Source of the DNA: Atopsyche davidsoni
Taxonomy: Eukaryota; Arthropoda; Insecta; Trichoptera; Hydrobiosidae
Direction of reading: 5' to 3'
NCBI GenBank assembly: GCA_022113835.1
Contig: JAILWY010000029.1
Location: forward strand, 4,494,001-4,558,000
Length of the DNA: 64,000 bases
Positions within the stretch are counted from its first letter, which is position 1; every line of letters starts with the position of its first letter. Below, piece after piece: positions 37,901-45,471 of this stretch. The position numbers and the translations under genes are program-made. The notes under the pieces are model-generated. The model was not told the origin of the DNA and searched no databases. It saw nothing but the letters and a program-made list of their open reading frames with translations.

Positions 37901-38510
37901 TATCCTTTTATTAATAACACATTATTTTTCCGTTTCCTAGTTATACAGATATATCACAGCAAAAAAATATAATTATATGTCTAAATAATCTGCTTTGATC
38001 GGTCTTATAGTGGATATTAAAATAGTTCTCAATAAATATCTAATAGAGGTGACCTTCGATAGATTTTATTCACTTCGTTTTCACATTCGCAAGAACTACA
38101 ATCGGCTACTTGATACTCAAGAATTGTAACCCTCTCTGTCTTTGGGGATGAGATGAATTCAACAATTTTCATATTTGTGATCTACGGCCATGCAGTGTCT
38201 CTCTTACCGGAAAGAGCGCTTGTCGCCGACGCTCTAGAATCTATAAAGATCAACGAGATCACAATAATATTGATCTGCTCATGTAAATATTCCTAATCGC
38301 TACAGACATTCTTATCTCTCGGAAATAGTTCCAGTAATAAGGAATAGTCCCGAGGCTGACTTGACTTGTAATATGTGATATGTCTTTATAATAAACTTTT
38401 AGAGGGCAGATTACAAAAACTTGAAATACCAATTAAGAAAATGAGTAAAGGTATTTTATTGTATAACCAATCTGCATACATTCACAATGTAAATATAACA
38501 ATAATGCATA

Positions 38511-38563
<53 letters not shown>

Positions 38564-41500
38564 TGGCGTGCATACCATTCAAGCAATAAAGCATTGCTTG
38601 CCCTTGAATATCTTTTGAGTAATTTAATCATATGTATATATTTGTGTTTATATGCCAGTAGGATACAAAATACACTTGTGGTGATGTTAAACATGAATCT
38701 GTATACAAATAAGGAATTCACCTGATTTATTAGACTTTCGGTATTATTTTATATTGATTTATTGAATGCCACTACGACAAATGGTATGCAGTTCAAATTG
38801 GCACACATGGATTTCCAGAAAAGTCCATGTGGCATTTTTTTACGGATCTGAGTTTATTGAGGAAGCTTCTAACCTCACTCCTTGAGTATAGAAGGTCCAC
38901 TTCCGGCATACGAATTTATTGCGATGACCAATCATAGCTTTGCTACAGTATTTGTTACAAATTATTAAGAGTGCTCATACAAAATAAATATCTTTGCAAT
39001 CAAAAAAACTTAATAGTAATCTGCTCTCTAAGTTGAAATGCAATATATATATAACTGGACTGTGATGTTCCCCAGGGTAAGGCTCCAGCAGATATCGATG
39101 AGCAGCGACGACAGGTAAAGGGCACGCTGGCGTGCGCTCTGTGTTTAGAACTGTCTTGTGTATAATTTCCGTTTTAGCTATAGCCATTGTGACAGCTAGA
39201 GCCTCCAGAGAGGCATGGGCCAGCGCACTCCGCTGTACAAGCAGGTCCGCGTCCAGAGACCACAATAGGACATCCGACCGTGTGTCCTATGACAATGACT
39301 TGAGAATCCGTGAGGCGCCCGGTATCACAGTCCGTGCAAAGTTGAAACATATTTCTGTACACATTTACGTCAAATTTAACGAGGTTTCCATAACGTTGTT
39401 AAACACAAATAAGAACGCTGCTACTCTTTTAATCTAATATCAGAATTATTTTAATTATAAGTATGTGATTAGCTACGAAACGTTAGCATAAACAGATATT
39501 TCAAACTCTCTTTGTACCCTAAAACAAGTTAATCAAAGATAATATTATAATTATATATATATTAATTTTGTTAGTGTTAATAAAAAACTAACATTATGTT
39601 CTTTCTAAGTATGTATGCAGTATGTTGAAAGCTTTTTGGGTCACTTTGATACTAGAAGTCTCGTGTCTCTTCAGGTATATGGTCGCAATAGGACATTTGT
39701 CTATATCCTGGATCACGCAATTGTTTTCAGTTTGTCCGAGACCACGGGCATCTTATTCTTTGTCCTATTATTCTTACAGGAAATAAATTACCCCCTAATC
39801 CATCGGCGTCTTTAGTTAGACTTCACGAATACCGCTTGTCGCTTCAGTATTTAGAAATCCATAAGTAACTTTCAATAGAACAACCATTTTGTAAATAGAG
39901 ACAACATAACAAGACGGACGCCGGTGGGTTTTATATTCATATTGTTTTTACAGGACAAAGTGTAATTTTTACTAAAAAAAACCATGTGTTTAGAAATGAT
40001 TTCAAGATCCATCCTACGTGCTCACAGGTTAACATGTTTTTTTTAAATTGCCTCTTACCGCTGAGCTATTGAAGTAAGGAAACATGTTTCATAGCAATTG
40101 CATTACGAGGAGGACTTCATCGTCTCATACCTCACAAGAATTATTTCAACAACAAGCAAGAATAACCAAATACCTCTAAAATTCAATTTAATTAAAAAGA
40201 GTTGATTTGTTATAGTAATAAGTTTCTTAGGTGTTAAGAGGTATATTTGTTTTTCCTTTCTATTTGTTTACGGGGAAAATTTTTCCTAAAAACATCAATG
40301 TAAATTGCAGAATCAAAACATTAGAAACAGAAAGAGAATCAACGAGGCGGCACAACATCCAAGAATTATATTTAACATAACATATCGGCACGAAAATGCT
40401 TTAATCAAGTGGTAAAAGCAATTAATATCAATATATTTTTAAAACTGTTAATCTTTACCGTAAATGGATGCTGACTTCTTATCTAAACCTAATCCTCCGA
40501 CTAAATTAAAAAATAAAAATAAAATGTAATTAGGGGCTTCATTTTTTTTTTGTATATATATTTATATATAAATATTATTGTTCTACACTTTTTATATCTA
40601 CAATAATTAATTTGAATTTAGTTGTGTTTATTTTTTTCTTTATATATTTATATTTAATACATTATAAGATTCAGAATCTATTCAACGCACATCACTAGTA
40701 AAATTTATATACTTGTATAAAAAACAAACAAATTCAAAGAATGCTTAATGTTTTAGATTCGTTAAATATTTTATACAATTCAATAAAAAGCTTACAATAT
40801 GTAATTTTTTTTAGATCAACATGCAACTAATGATGTGCTTTAAATAGAAAAGTAATTTTATCTAAATTTTTCACAAACATCGTTTGTGAATCGATCTCCC
40901 TACAAATGTAGCATATTCTTTACATAACTTATATTCATATTTTACAAATAATAATATAATTCTTTTTAAATCAAATATCATCAATCTCAATTATAAATAA
41001 TAATGAATATAATTTTAGTTGTGAGCGCTATCGTCTTTCAGGGTCGGAATAAGAACGAGAAGCGAACGAACACACAAAAATAATACAATCGCATGTTGAA
41101 ATTTTAAATTGATTTTTTGTTCAAAACACCCAGAGCGTGTTTGAGACATAACAATTTGTTATGAAGCGGTTATTACTTAGATCGAATCAAATGTATAAGA
41201 AATATGCTACGTTAATAATAAAGAGTAGTGGGATAGATTCGTGGACTTTCAATCTAAAACAATGACACTTTCTTTAGCCGTGAATGTTCGTATGGAGTGA
41301 CTCTGACCAGTTTTCAGACGATTCGGTCACTAGTTATTTGTATCGGGTATAATTTTTTTCTTCACACGGATGTTATAGAGCAAAGGAAGAGGACCTGATG
41401 CTGGGCAGCACCGACAGCCTGGAGCAGACGAGCTCCAATGCCACCCGGGCCACTTACAACTATGACGTGGATACTCCGATGACGGGAAGCCTCACTAGTG

Positions 41501-43638
41501 CTGGTAATTTTTTTTTTTCAAACTTGTATGGTATTTCCGGTAACAGAGGAGACAATTGGCGTCCGATAAGAGTATTGTTTGGATGAAAAATGTATTAATG
41601 TATTATTAATTTTGATTTATTTGTTTAGGATCCAATACGATGGTGTCATCCTTGGAGACCTTGGATCCAATAACCACCATGTACGAGCGCGGAGAGCGTG
41701 CTCTGGGACTCAGCACCGAGGACTGTTTCACCATGGACCACTCCGGGAGTGACCACACCGAGTACGAGGTCCAGGAACCTGATGATGACACTGACAAGCA
41801 GGTGCTTTGAAATATATTTAAAATATTAATATTGTGTAAGTCATGTACAATAAATCTAATATGTTGAGCGTAATTTAACTGCAATTTTTTTTAGTAAGAT
41901 GGATGATATTCTTAATTATTTAATATATAAAAATACAAGTGCAGAAAAAGGATTGTAATGCCGTAAATTATTTATTTCATTAATTAGACTAGGTAGACAT
42001 ACAATTTGATGCGTCTTGAGATAATCTTTTCGGAGAATTGTGAGTATTGAAATAATGCATATAAAAAAATGTAATTTTACGTTGAAACGCGGGAAGGTGG
42101 AAAGTAATGTTGCTCTAGGTAAATAGAGATACAGTTAATGGTATAAAAGATAGTCTAGAGATAGTCTTTTGGGTGAGTCATAGGAATTGGAATGCGTTCA
42201 AAGAACTGAAGTAACTTTTATTCACCTTGTGTGCAGGAGCACGGAAGAGTGCCACAAGCCAAGGAGAGAACGGCTAGAGCTGACGAACCGTCTCCGGCGA
42301 CCTTCTTCATCGGAGACACTCCCATCGTCAGAGGCACAGGTACACAAGCCTGCCCATACTATACGTATACAGTACAATCCACCTTCCATCAAATCGATAC
42401 GCCACGCCATCTCATTAATCTCATTGCGCATGATCCTTGTAACTCTTAGATATTAGGAATCTCCTGATTATACTTGCAGTTTCTTAACCAGCTTGTTAAT
42501 TCTAATTTACACGAAGATAGAAGCGCTTTAAAGCAGTTTGAGGTAACCACAGCTGTGCTCAGCACAAAACATTGTCTTGTTGTATACAAAGAAAGCATTA
42601 AAACCTGTACAAGATTTTTTTTTCTCCTGTTGAACCTGAAGTCGAATAATAATATTCACTGCAGAGTTCAAGGAGCTTTGCTTCCACTCGGACTTGAAAC
42701 CGGGGGATGAAAAAAGTTTCTTGAATTATAAGCTCATAATGAATCATATGGTTTGCAACTTGGTGACTCAAAAATCCTTTACTACTTTAACATAAATACA
42801 TATATATATACAGTAATACTTCGCTTTACGCGAGGGATACGTTCCAGAAAAAATCGCGTTAAGTGAAATTCGGGTAAATCGGGGTTCACGATTAAACATA
42901 CATACATAGTCAAAACTTAATACAAAAAAATACGAATCATTTGAATCAATCACTTTAATTCTAAGAACACTTTATGCAGCATTACATGCTATTTTTACTG
43001 AAAAATACATCTATTGTCTTATGGGTAGCGTTTCTTTTACGTTCTTGTGAAACGTAAATATATATATACATAATTTATTTTTTAAATAAAGTTTTTCATC
43101 CATAAAGCTTTGTTCTGTTTGTATTTCCAGGAGACAAGACAGACAGCACGTCATCCTCAGAGTCGCCTCCCATCCCAGCACAGCGCAAGTATGTTTTTTG
43201 ACTTCCGTATTGTTTTTTGGTGTTTCTGTATACTTCTTGAAAATTCTATCTCACTCGACATTATATCAAGCACCCCAACTCTCGTCATATGAAATGATGT
43301 CGAGGTCCTCTGCCATAAAATTGAAATCGGGACTAACAAAGTCCCAATGATTGATATTTTTAATTAATCCTCATTTTCACCCATACTGTTAGGTAATAAA
43401 AAGATATCAAGTTAGTTGAGGCAACTGGTTTTGCCAACGGGCATGGTTAGCGTAGATAAGAAAATCAATTCATTTTTTATTACGTATTATTCAAATATAT
43501 ACATTAAATTTATATTACTTTAATTTTTCTTTGTTTTATTTCAGATCATTAACAGGACTGTCTGCTAAGCCACTAGTTTCTCTGGACTTAAGTAAACTTG
43601 GAGAATTAGAAGACAAGGATGACGAAGAAAATGTCTAA
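10789..43638 (+). CDS. Ank2: Giant ankyrin (Ank2-type), 3' part of gene, 26 exons
   Basis: Membrane-skeleton adaptor. Ankyrins link membrane proteins to spectrin, and the giant insect Ank2 forms act in axons and synapses (family knowledge). Exons: 10789-10948, 11495-11660, 11774-11986, 12072-12241, 12350-12519, 12753-12905, 13008-13241, 13998-14173, 14636-15946, 16033-16215, 16471-16716, 16911-17859, 17989-18168, 18321-18432, 18697-18836, 18954-19090, 19215-20559, 20709-20813, 21092-21190, 30616-36484, 39076-39114, 41379-41503, 41629-41801, 42237-42339, 43131-43188, 43545-43638. All introns are GT-AG and the phase is continuous over 12,710 coding bases (about 4,235 residues). ZU5 end, UPA and death domain come first, then a very long disordered tail. 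Ankyrin repeats and the first ZU5 lie upstream of the window. The long tail separates it from the shorter insect paralogue Ank. Isoforms skipping giant exons are expected but not visible here. Confidence 0.93.
11495..11660 (+). CDS. Ank2: Ankyrin exon 2: UPA domain, first part
   Basis: Acceptor TTGCAG, donor GAG|GTGAGG. Encodes [14 protein letters not shown] and [16 protein letters not shown], closely matching the ankyrin UPA domain. It enters in phase 2 and leaves in phase 0. Confidence 0.94.
11774..11986 (+). CDS. Ank2: Ankyrin exon 3: UPA domain, second part
   Basis: 71 whole codons between TTTTCAG and GTAAGT. Encodes [17 protein letters not shown] and [18 protein letters not shown], matching the UPA core, then a basic [11 protein letters not shown] segment. 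Strongly GC-rich compared with its introns. Confidence 0.94.
12072..12241 (+). CDS. Ank2: Ankyrin exon 4: UPA end and linker to death domain
   Basis: Acceptor AATGCAG, donor AG|GTACTC. Encodes [11 protein letters not shown], the usual last UPA strand, then an acidic helix-like stretch ([19 protein letters not shown]) leading into the death domain. Confidence 0.92.
12350..12519 (+). CDS. Ank2: Ankyrin exon 5: death domain core
   Basis: Acceptor TTTCAG, donor ACG|GTATGG. Encodes [18 protein letters not shown] and [13 protein letters not shown], the ankyrin death-domain pattern (hLGxDWxxLAxELGVS then LRLWxxQ). Enters in phase 2, leaves in phase 1. Confidence 0.93.
12753..12905 (+). CDS. Ank2: Ankyrin exon 6: death domain end
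   Basis: Acceptor CTTGCAG, donor CAG|GTAACG. Encodes [16 protein letters not shown], the last death-domain helix (family pattern NxLExALxxIGRED), then a charged linker. Enters and leaves in phase 1. Confidence 0.92.
13008..13241 (+). CDS. Ank2: Ankyrin exon 7: acidic post-death-domain linker
   Basis: Acceptor GAAACAG, donor AAG|GTAATG. Encodes [15 protein letters not shown], then a strongly acidic Ser/Glu tract ending EESEEEE. No domain. Its phases (1 in, 1 out) join exon 6 to exon 8. Confidence 0.9.
13589..13660 (+). tRNA. tRNA-Thr(TGT): tRNA-Thr (anticodon TGT)
   Basis: A complete 72-base cloverleaf. Acceptor stem GCCTCCA pairs with TGGAGGC, D stem GCTC/GAGC, anticodon stem CTGGT/ACCAG with loop CTTGTAA (anticodon TGT), T stem GAGAG/CTCTC with loop TTCAAAT, discriminator A. 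No intron, and CCA is not encoded. Internal promoter: B box GTTCAAATC. A T5 run follows within about 20 bases, a usable Pol III stop. It lies in ankyrin intron 7, same strand as the host gene. Confidence 0.97.
13721..13792 (-). tRNA. tRNA-Thr(TGT): tRNA-Thr (anticodon TGT), inverted identical copy
   Basis: Identical over all 72 bases to the tRNA at 13589-13660 but on the opposite strand, 60 bases away, tail to tail. Directly after its 3' end the minus strand reads T8 (plus-strand A8 at 13713-13720), a strong Pol III terminator. The pair forms a 204-base inverted repeat in ankyrin intron 7. Confidence 0.97.
13998..14173 (+). CDS. Ank2: Ankyrin exon 8: basic segment with SKIP motif
   Basis: Acceptor TTTTAATTAG, donor CAG|GTGAGG. 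A basic, helix-prone segment unlike its acidic neighbours ([25 protein letters not shown]). At 14054-14065 it encodes SKIP within [13 protein letters not shown]. That fits the SxIP EB-binding consensus with basic and Ser context, known from vertebrate giant ankyrin-G. EB binding here is inference. Confidence 0.9.
14211..14434 (+). repeat. 90-bp tandem repeat in ankyrin intron 8
   Basis: Units begin ATGGAATTGCATAAAG at 14211 and ATGGACTTGCATAAAG at 14301. Each continues with a GGTGTGATATATTTTATG-like tract. A third partial unit begins at about 14400 (AATATATTTTATGAGTTGTC). Diverged tandem duplication. Confidence 0.75.
14636..15946 (+). CDS. Ank2: Ankyrin exon 9: large disordered tail exon (437 codons)
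   Basis: Acceptor GATTACAG, donor ATG|GTAAGT, phase 0 at both ends. Lys/Glu/Ser/Thr-rich with no folded domain and no transmembrane segment. Two related short motifs are seen: [12 protein letters not shown] at 14810 and [13 protein letters not shown] at 15449, with a third in exon 12. The 5' part has alternating Thr/Val/Ile/Glu stretches ([18 protein letters not shown]); the 3' part is acidic and helix-prone ([20 protein letters not shown]). Likely an unstructured axonal spacer region, by analogy with other giant ankyrins. Confidence 0.92.
16033..16215 (+). CDS. Ank2: Ankyrin exon 10: Ser-rich tail
   Basis: 61 whole codons between CCCCTAG and GTAGTA. Ser/Asp-rich, with two similar halves ([13 protein letters not shown] and [15 protein letters not shown]). 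No domain. Confidence 0.88.
16407..16442 (+). repeat. 36-base GAAAC-core repeat, copy 1 (intron 10)
   Basis: Ends ACCGGAACCGAAACGTC. It aligns without gaps to 49842-49877 with 7 differences in 36. The layout resembles the conserved core of a hammerhead-type ribozyme (CTGANGA then GAAAC then GTC) known in Penelope-like elements and retrozymes, but this copy has CTTACGA and is probably inactive. Confidence 0.55.
16471..16716 (+). CDS. Ank2: Ankyrin exon 11: hydrophobic Ala/Gly segment
   Basis: 82 whole codons between TTATCAG and GTGAAA. It has the motif [13 protein letters not shown], then a ~26-residue uncharged Ala/Gly/Val stretch ([16 protein letters not shown] continuing to AVGSCI), then a charged end. 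The stretch is hydrophobic enough to suggest a membrane helix, but it also resembles the Ala-rich repeats of exon 17, so a buried or self-associating helix is an alternative. Confidence 0.9.
16911..17859 (+). CDS. Ank2: Ankyrin exon 12: acidic Ser/Asp-rich tail (316 codons)
   Basis: Acceptor TTTTCTCAG, donor A|GTAAGT, phase 0 in and 1 out. It encodes repeated short Ser-acid motifs ([24 protein letters not shown] in a row at about 17509-17630) and a third copy of the RNES...FSS motif (17319-17384). The end ([17 protein letters not shown]) is more hydrophobic. Confidence 0.92.
17989..18168 (+). CDS. Ank2: Ankyrin exon 13: tail
   Basis: Acceptor TTGCTTGCAG, donor TAG|GTAAAG, phases 1 in and 1 out. 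Encodes [15 protein letters not shown] and [15 protein letters not shown]. No domain. Confidence 0.88.
18321..18432 (+). CDS. Ank2: Ankyrin exon 14: tail with DSLDD motif
   Basis: Acceptor TTGTTTCAG, donor CA|GTAAGT, phases 1 in and 2 out. Encodes [19 protein letters not shown], one of three [KR]xDSLD[DE] motifs in the tail. Confidence 0.88.
18697..18836 (+). CDS. Ank2: Ankyrin exon 15: acidic tail
   Basis: Acceptor TTTCGCAG, donor CAG|GTAAAT, phases 2 in and 1 out. Ala/Ser/Glu-rich ([34 protein letters not shown]). Confidence 0.87.
18954..19090 (+). CDS. Ank2: Ankyrin exon 16: tail with DSLDD motif
   Basis: Acceptor GTTTTCTAG, donor GAA|GTAAAT, phases 1 in and 0 out. Encodes [17 protein letters not shown] and [16 protein letters not shown]. 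The frame stays open into the intron, but the next exon joins cleanly at 19215. Confidence 0.87.
19215..20559 (+). CDS. Ank2: Ankyrin exon 17: large exon with Ala-rich GI(D) repeats
   Basis: Acceptor CGTTTCAG, donor CG|GTAAGA, phase 0 in and 1 out (448 codons). After a Thr/Ser-rich start ([17 protein letters not shown]) it holds six clear units and a seventh decayed one, starting at 19491, 19626, 19743, 19854, 19971, 20100 and 20211. The consensus is VSE-hh-SDASxALAASxGIDFKPE, spaced 37-45 residues by acidic Ser-rich linkers. I know no named domain with this pattern. Each unit could form a short amphipathic helix. Confidence 0.92.
20709..20813 (+). CDS. Ank2: Ankyrin exon 18: tail
   Basis: Acceptor GTTACAG, donor AGG|GTAACT, phases 1 in and 1 out. 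Encodes [19 protein letters not shown]; the PPPSP is a proline-directed phosphorylation-like site. Confidence 0.85.
21092..21190 (+). CDS. Ank2: Ankyrin exon 19: tail, last exon before giant exon
   Basis: Acceptor GTTCCTTCAG, donor CCAG|GTGACT, phases 1 in and 1 out. Encodes [19 protein letters not shown]. Its donor phase matches the 5.9-kb exon at 30616 across a 9.4-kb intron. Confidence 0.85.
21526..21539 (+). promoter_or_regulatory. X-box-like site (RFX motif)
   Basis: GTCTCC-GT-GGCAAC fits the imperfect inverted-repeat X-box bound by RFX factors (family consensus GTNRCC, spacer, RGYAAC). It sits in a GC-richer patch at 21470-21670. Function in this intron is inference. Confidence 0.3.
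22861..22990 (-). mobile_element. LINE 3'-end fragment (copy a)
   Basis: The minus strand reads a C-terminal-like MFSEMVAN then GEALEEEE, followed by the GAAGAAGAAT tail shared with copies at 29801, 52037, 60363 and 63012. It is a truncated non-LTR retrotransposon end. Confidence 0.55.
24736..24812. repeat. MITE copy with two arms
   Basis: GAAAATGATAATTCACGTAAAAT on the left and CATTTTATGATTTATAATT plus TTTGTAAAAACTC on the right form the inverted arms of the palindromic AT-rich family. Confidence 0.5.
25030..25183 (+). promoter_or_regulatory. Putative internal promoter of giant-exon isoform
   Basis: A CpG-rich patch in the middle of the AT-rich 9.4-kb intron, with GCGTAGCGGCCATTTCG and a GGCGACACTG-like motif in reverse orientation just downstream (about 25266). 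It directly precedes the short exon with a perfect donor at 25247. Composition and position suggest a start site; no TATA box is evident. Confidence 0.32.
25184..25247 (+). CDS. Putative alternative first coding exon
   Basis: ATG at 25184 opens 21 codons and one base, ending at a perfect donor ATG|GTAAGT (25248). The phase (1) matches the acceptor of the 5.9-kb ankyrin exon at 30616, so a transcript starting here would read in frame into it. Encoded start: [16 protein letters not shown] competing ATG at 25188 gives a signal-peptide-like frame, and ATG at 25230 has a better start context, but both would enter the giant exon out of frame. Could also be chance. Confidence 0.3.
27299..27440. repeat. 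AT-rich MITE copy A
   Basis: Begins with the ACAAAAAATGATAACTCATAAAAT arm. From 27331 it continues as a stretch that recurs at 28622-28730 (sharing CTTGGTG, then TCAAATTCTATGCAA). It ends in a decayed inverted arm. This suggests a full element of about 140 bp. Confidence 0.5.
28622..28730. repeat. AT-rich MITE copy B
   Basis: Shares CCTTGGTG, AAGTGATRAATTGT, RTCAAATTCTATGCAA and the following CATTTTARCG block with 27331-27440. Confidence 0.5.
29530..29580 (+). repeat. tRNA-derived Pol III module (SINE head or tRNA pseudogene)
   Basis: A box TGGCTCAGTTGG at 29534-29545 and B box GGATCAACTCC at 29567-29577 both fit consensus, but the flanks do not fold into a cloverleaf. Likely a SINE head or dead tRNA. 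Confidence 0.45.
29801..30060 (-). mobile_element. LINE 3' fragment with reverse-transcriptase C-terminal sequence (copy b)
   Basis: The minus strand encodes [20 protein letters not shown] then VTNERVF...RKERKLMK, typical of the region after the RT domain in RTE/CR1-type LINE polyproteins. An internal deletion and frame breaks follow ([13 protein letters not shown]), then the shared GEVLEEE tail and GAAGAAGAATA. A dead 5'-truncated copy. Confidence 0.75.
30616..36484 (+). CDS. Ank2: Ankyrin exon 20: 5.9-kb giant exon
   Basis: Acceptor ATTATTTCAG, donor CG|GTGAGC; phase 1 in, 2 out; 5,869 bases with no stop (about 1,956 codons). Glu/Ser/Lys/Asp-rich and predicted disordered. Seen in order: charged helix ([28 protein letters not shown]) at about 30810-30950; long acidic Ser-rich tract; Thr/Val-rich segment ([17 protein letters not shown]) near 34105-34150; two DD[VI]S[VI]SSLxEFExLE motifs (35154, 35301); six KSP-like heptads (35502-35627); Cys-containing, Thr/Val-rich end ([16 protein letters not shown] onward). 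The size and lack of domains match giant exons of insect Ank2, which space axonal membrane skeleton and microtubules. The open frame runs 69 bases upstream of the acceptor; the acceptor sets the start. Confidence 0.95.
35502..35627 (+). repeat. 21-bp minisatellite encoding six SPxxK heptads
   Basis: Six in-frame 21-base units inside the giant exon: [42 protein letters not shown]. They resemble the KSP repeats of neurofilament tails and are proline-directed kinase-type sites. Confidence 0.92.
37130..37205 (-). repeat. tRNA-derived SINE-like fragment
   Basis: The minus strand has GGTTTGAATCC (plus 37135-37145), a B-box match, preceded by a weaker A-box-like TGGATTAGTAT. No complete tRNA fold. 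Confidence 0.35.
38517..38560. repeat. (TA)n microsatellite
   Basis: About 42 bases of pure alternating T and A. Confidence 0.95.
38561..38620 (+). mobile_element. hAT-like element end
   Basis: Begins CAGTGGCGTGCATACCATTC, sharing its first 12 bases with the element at 6757 and followed by a similar AAGCAATAAAGCA block. The other end is not identified. Confidence 0.35.
39076..39114 (+). CDS. Ank2: Ankyrin exon 21: 39-nt microexon
   Basis: Between CCCCAG (39070-39075) and AG|GTAAAG. Phase 2 in and 2 out, so it adds exactly 13 residues ([13 protein letters not shown]) or can be skipped without shifting frame. The encoded [10 protein letters not shown] fits the Ser/Asp-rich tail. Its own second base starts GTAAGG, a donor-like string directly after the acceptor. 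Confidence 0.75.
39115..41378 (+). other. Ankyrin intron 21
   Basis: Mostly AT-rich. A GC-richer patch at 39180-39330 has no splice-compatible coding exon that I can support. A tRNA-like A box is on the minus strand near 40065. Confidence 0.7.
40050..40085 (-). repeat. tRNA-like A-box remnant
   Basis: The minus strand reads ATAGCTCAGCGGTAAGAGG, a perfect tRNA D-arm/A-box string, without a matching B box. Probably a truncated tRNA or SINE head. Confidence 0.35.
41379..41503 (+). CDS. Ank2: Ankyrin exon 22: tail
   Basis: Acceptor TTATAG, donor CTG|GTAATT; phases 2 in and 1 out. Encodes [19 protein letters not shown] and [16 protein letters not shown]. Confidence 0.88.
41629..41801 (+). CDS. 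Ank2: Ankyrin exon 23: tail
   Basis: Acceptor TTGTTTAG, donor CAG|GTGCTT; phases 1 in, 0 out. Encodes [19 protein letters not shown] and [18 protein letters not shown]. If the donor is not used, translation ends three codons later (GTG CTT TGA), giving a shorter alternative C-terminus. Confidence 0.88.
42237..42339 (+). CDS. Ank2: Ankyrin exon 24: tail
   Basis: Acceptor GTGTGCAG, donor CAG|GTACAC; phases 0 in, 1 out. Encodes [17 protein letters not shown] and [13 protein letters not shown]. Confidence 0.87.
42811..42905 (+). mobile_element. Mariner/pogo-like MITE end
   Basis: CAGTAATACTTCGCTTTACG preceded by TA and followed by GCGTTAAGTGAAATTCGGG, a terminal sequence common to insect pogo-type MITEs. 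The opposite end is not found, so it is likely truncated. Within ankyrin intron 24. Confidence 0.5.
43131..43188 (+). CDS. Ank2: Ankyrin exon 25: tail
   Basis: Acceptor ATTTCCAG, donor AA|GTATGT; phases 1 in, 2 out. Encodes [18 protein letters not shown]. Confidence 0.87.
43545..43638 (+). CDS. Ank2: Ankyrin exon 26: C-terminal exon with stop
   Basis: Acceptor TTATTTCAG; enters in phase 2 and ends TAA at 43636-43638. Encodes [20 protein letters not shown], then an acidic DKDDEENV C-terminus. Confidence 0.9.
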
Positions 43639-45465
43639 AAATAATACATGAAAATTCAGTACACCTTTTGCGACAAATCCACGGCGAAAACTAAAAAAAT
43701 TAAAATATCTTCTATAAGCTACAAATACTGACATTTTAGATTTCATCATTGAGCAGCATCAAATAAAGACACAGTTGTCTAAAGAAGTGATTTCCTCTGT
43801 GAATTTTCGAAGTAGCTCAAAATCACAACTCAACGTGTTAATGAAATATGGCGAGAAATGAATTTTGATCTAATTTGTCAGATATTGTATTCTATAAAGC
43901 TGCGACGAAATTTTCTGAACGATTTATTAGTATGGCGAACATTGAAAGCTATGGAGTTATCTGTCGAGGACGCTTCATGGATTGTGATTGGTCGATTCTT
44001 AGATTTTAATAATAAACACGCTAAGAACATTGGAACGCCACAAATGCACGGTCTTGCCACGCTCAAAATGGCTTCTACTTATAGCATTAAAACGTAACCA
44101 CGAATCCTATACAATTACAATTGTAGAAAAAAAAAACGCAGTCGATCAATTCAAAAGCGAGATTGAGCAGACTCGGGTCGTTAATTCGGAAACACAGAAT
44201 ATGCGTGTCTTCATTTGTTCTGGTAGTGTATTGGTTCGGTAATGGAGACTGTCGACTTTACGCCAGAGTTTAAAAGTTCATATCACATTGACTGTATTTA
44301 TAATGACCAGTTGAATCAATGGTGCGTTATACACGTGTCATAAATGAAAATATGATATTGGTAAAAAATATATTTCTAATTAAGCTACTGTTGACAGGTT
44401 TCTACCATATCCTGAAAAAAAAATACCAATCCAACGTTATCGAGTTTGAACCTACTTTGGTTTGCTCGGAGACAAATTGTATTGAGATGTGTGGATTTGC
44501 ACGAATGCGTGCTTTCATACAGGCAGTTGCGTGGAAACTGCGTGTAACTTTTGTATTGAGTATTGGGTGAGGCGTTTATACGCTCAAGCGTGTAATGTGA
44601 ATGGAAAACATTGTAGGTTTTGATTGAAATTAGCGAAGATTTGGATTATTTGATACCTAACTTAATTGAAGGAGACATTACAAGTACGATTGTGTACGAC
44701 AAACGAAATAATTATACATAATACTGTTCCTTTAGGAATATATTAGAAAAAATATAATTTCCATGGTAAATGTCTTTGACTATTGATTTGAAAAAAAGAC
44801 ATTGAACAAAGTTAAATTTTTTTTGGTACTCGCTGGGGTATTGCCACATAAAAAAGACATAAGAAAGCTTGAACGAAGAAAATATATTTTTTTCTCATTG
44901 TAATCTACCATGCACTCATTCCATGTAACTAGACAAAAAGATTAAGATAAAATTTAGTTTCGCCCCAACGTGCGTGTTCCGGTATTGAGATTTATTAATT
45001 TGTAGATAAATTAGGTAGTGGGACAGAATGGGTTGAGATGAATGCGTGCTAAGGGAGTGTAGGAAAGAATATTTCGTTGTGTTTTATTGTTTATTATAAT
45101 TATTTAAAGATATTAAGAAATCTCTATTATTAAAAGAGCGACTCAAATGAAACGAATCTCGAGACGGTCAAACGATATCGATTGATGAAATTGATCAAAC
45201 GTTAACTTTTCTATTTTCTCATGTATGCTTTGAAGCAATGGCTTTTTTTCGTGTAGAAAAGCTGAAAGCAGTGCTTTTAACGTGCTTTATGTTAGGATAT
45301 ATAAGATGTATTGATTTTAAATAATAATTTGTTTGATTTTTTGGAATTGGTCCATATTTGTGATTATGCTAACCTCATCTTAGTTGGTAATGCCCATGTT
45401 TAAATAAATTGTGTTTTGAATAATTGTTATAAATAATAATTTAAAGTTGTGGAGCGTTACACTGC

Positions 45466-45471
45466 AATAAA
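45466..45471 (+). terminator. Poly(A) signal candidate for ankyrin
   Basis: AATAAA followed by a TTCTTGCTTGTTCTTTT-like T/GT-rich downstream element, the first convincing signal after the stop. Confidence 0.45.

Larger units (their letters stand above)
36485..39075 (+). other. Ankyrin intron 20
   Basis: AT-rich, no coding sequence. Contains a tRNA-like B box on the minus strand near 37135, a long (TA)n tract at 38519-38560 and a hAT-like end at 38561. Confidence 0.75.

Noticed and set aside
39180..39330. GC-richer segment after the microexon considered as a further ankyrin exon.
   Set aside because: No frame joins both neighbours, and the sequence does not resemble the Ser/acid-rich tail.
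40870..40890. 9-bp palindrome TTCACAAAC/GTTTGTGAA.
   Set aside because: Short and isolated; expected by chance in a window this size with AT bias.
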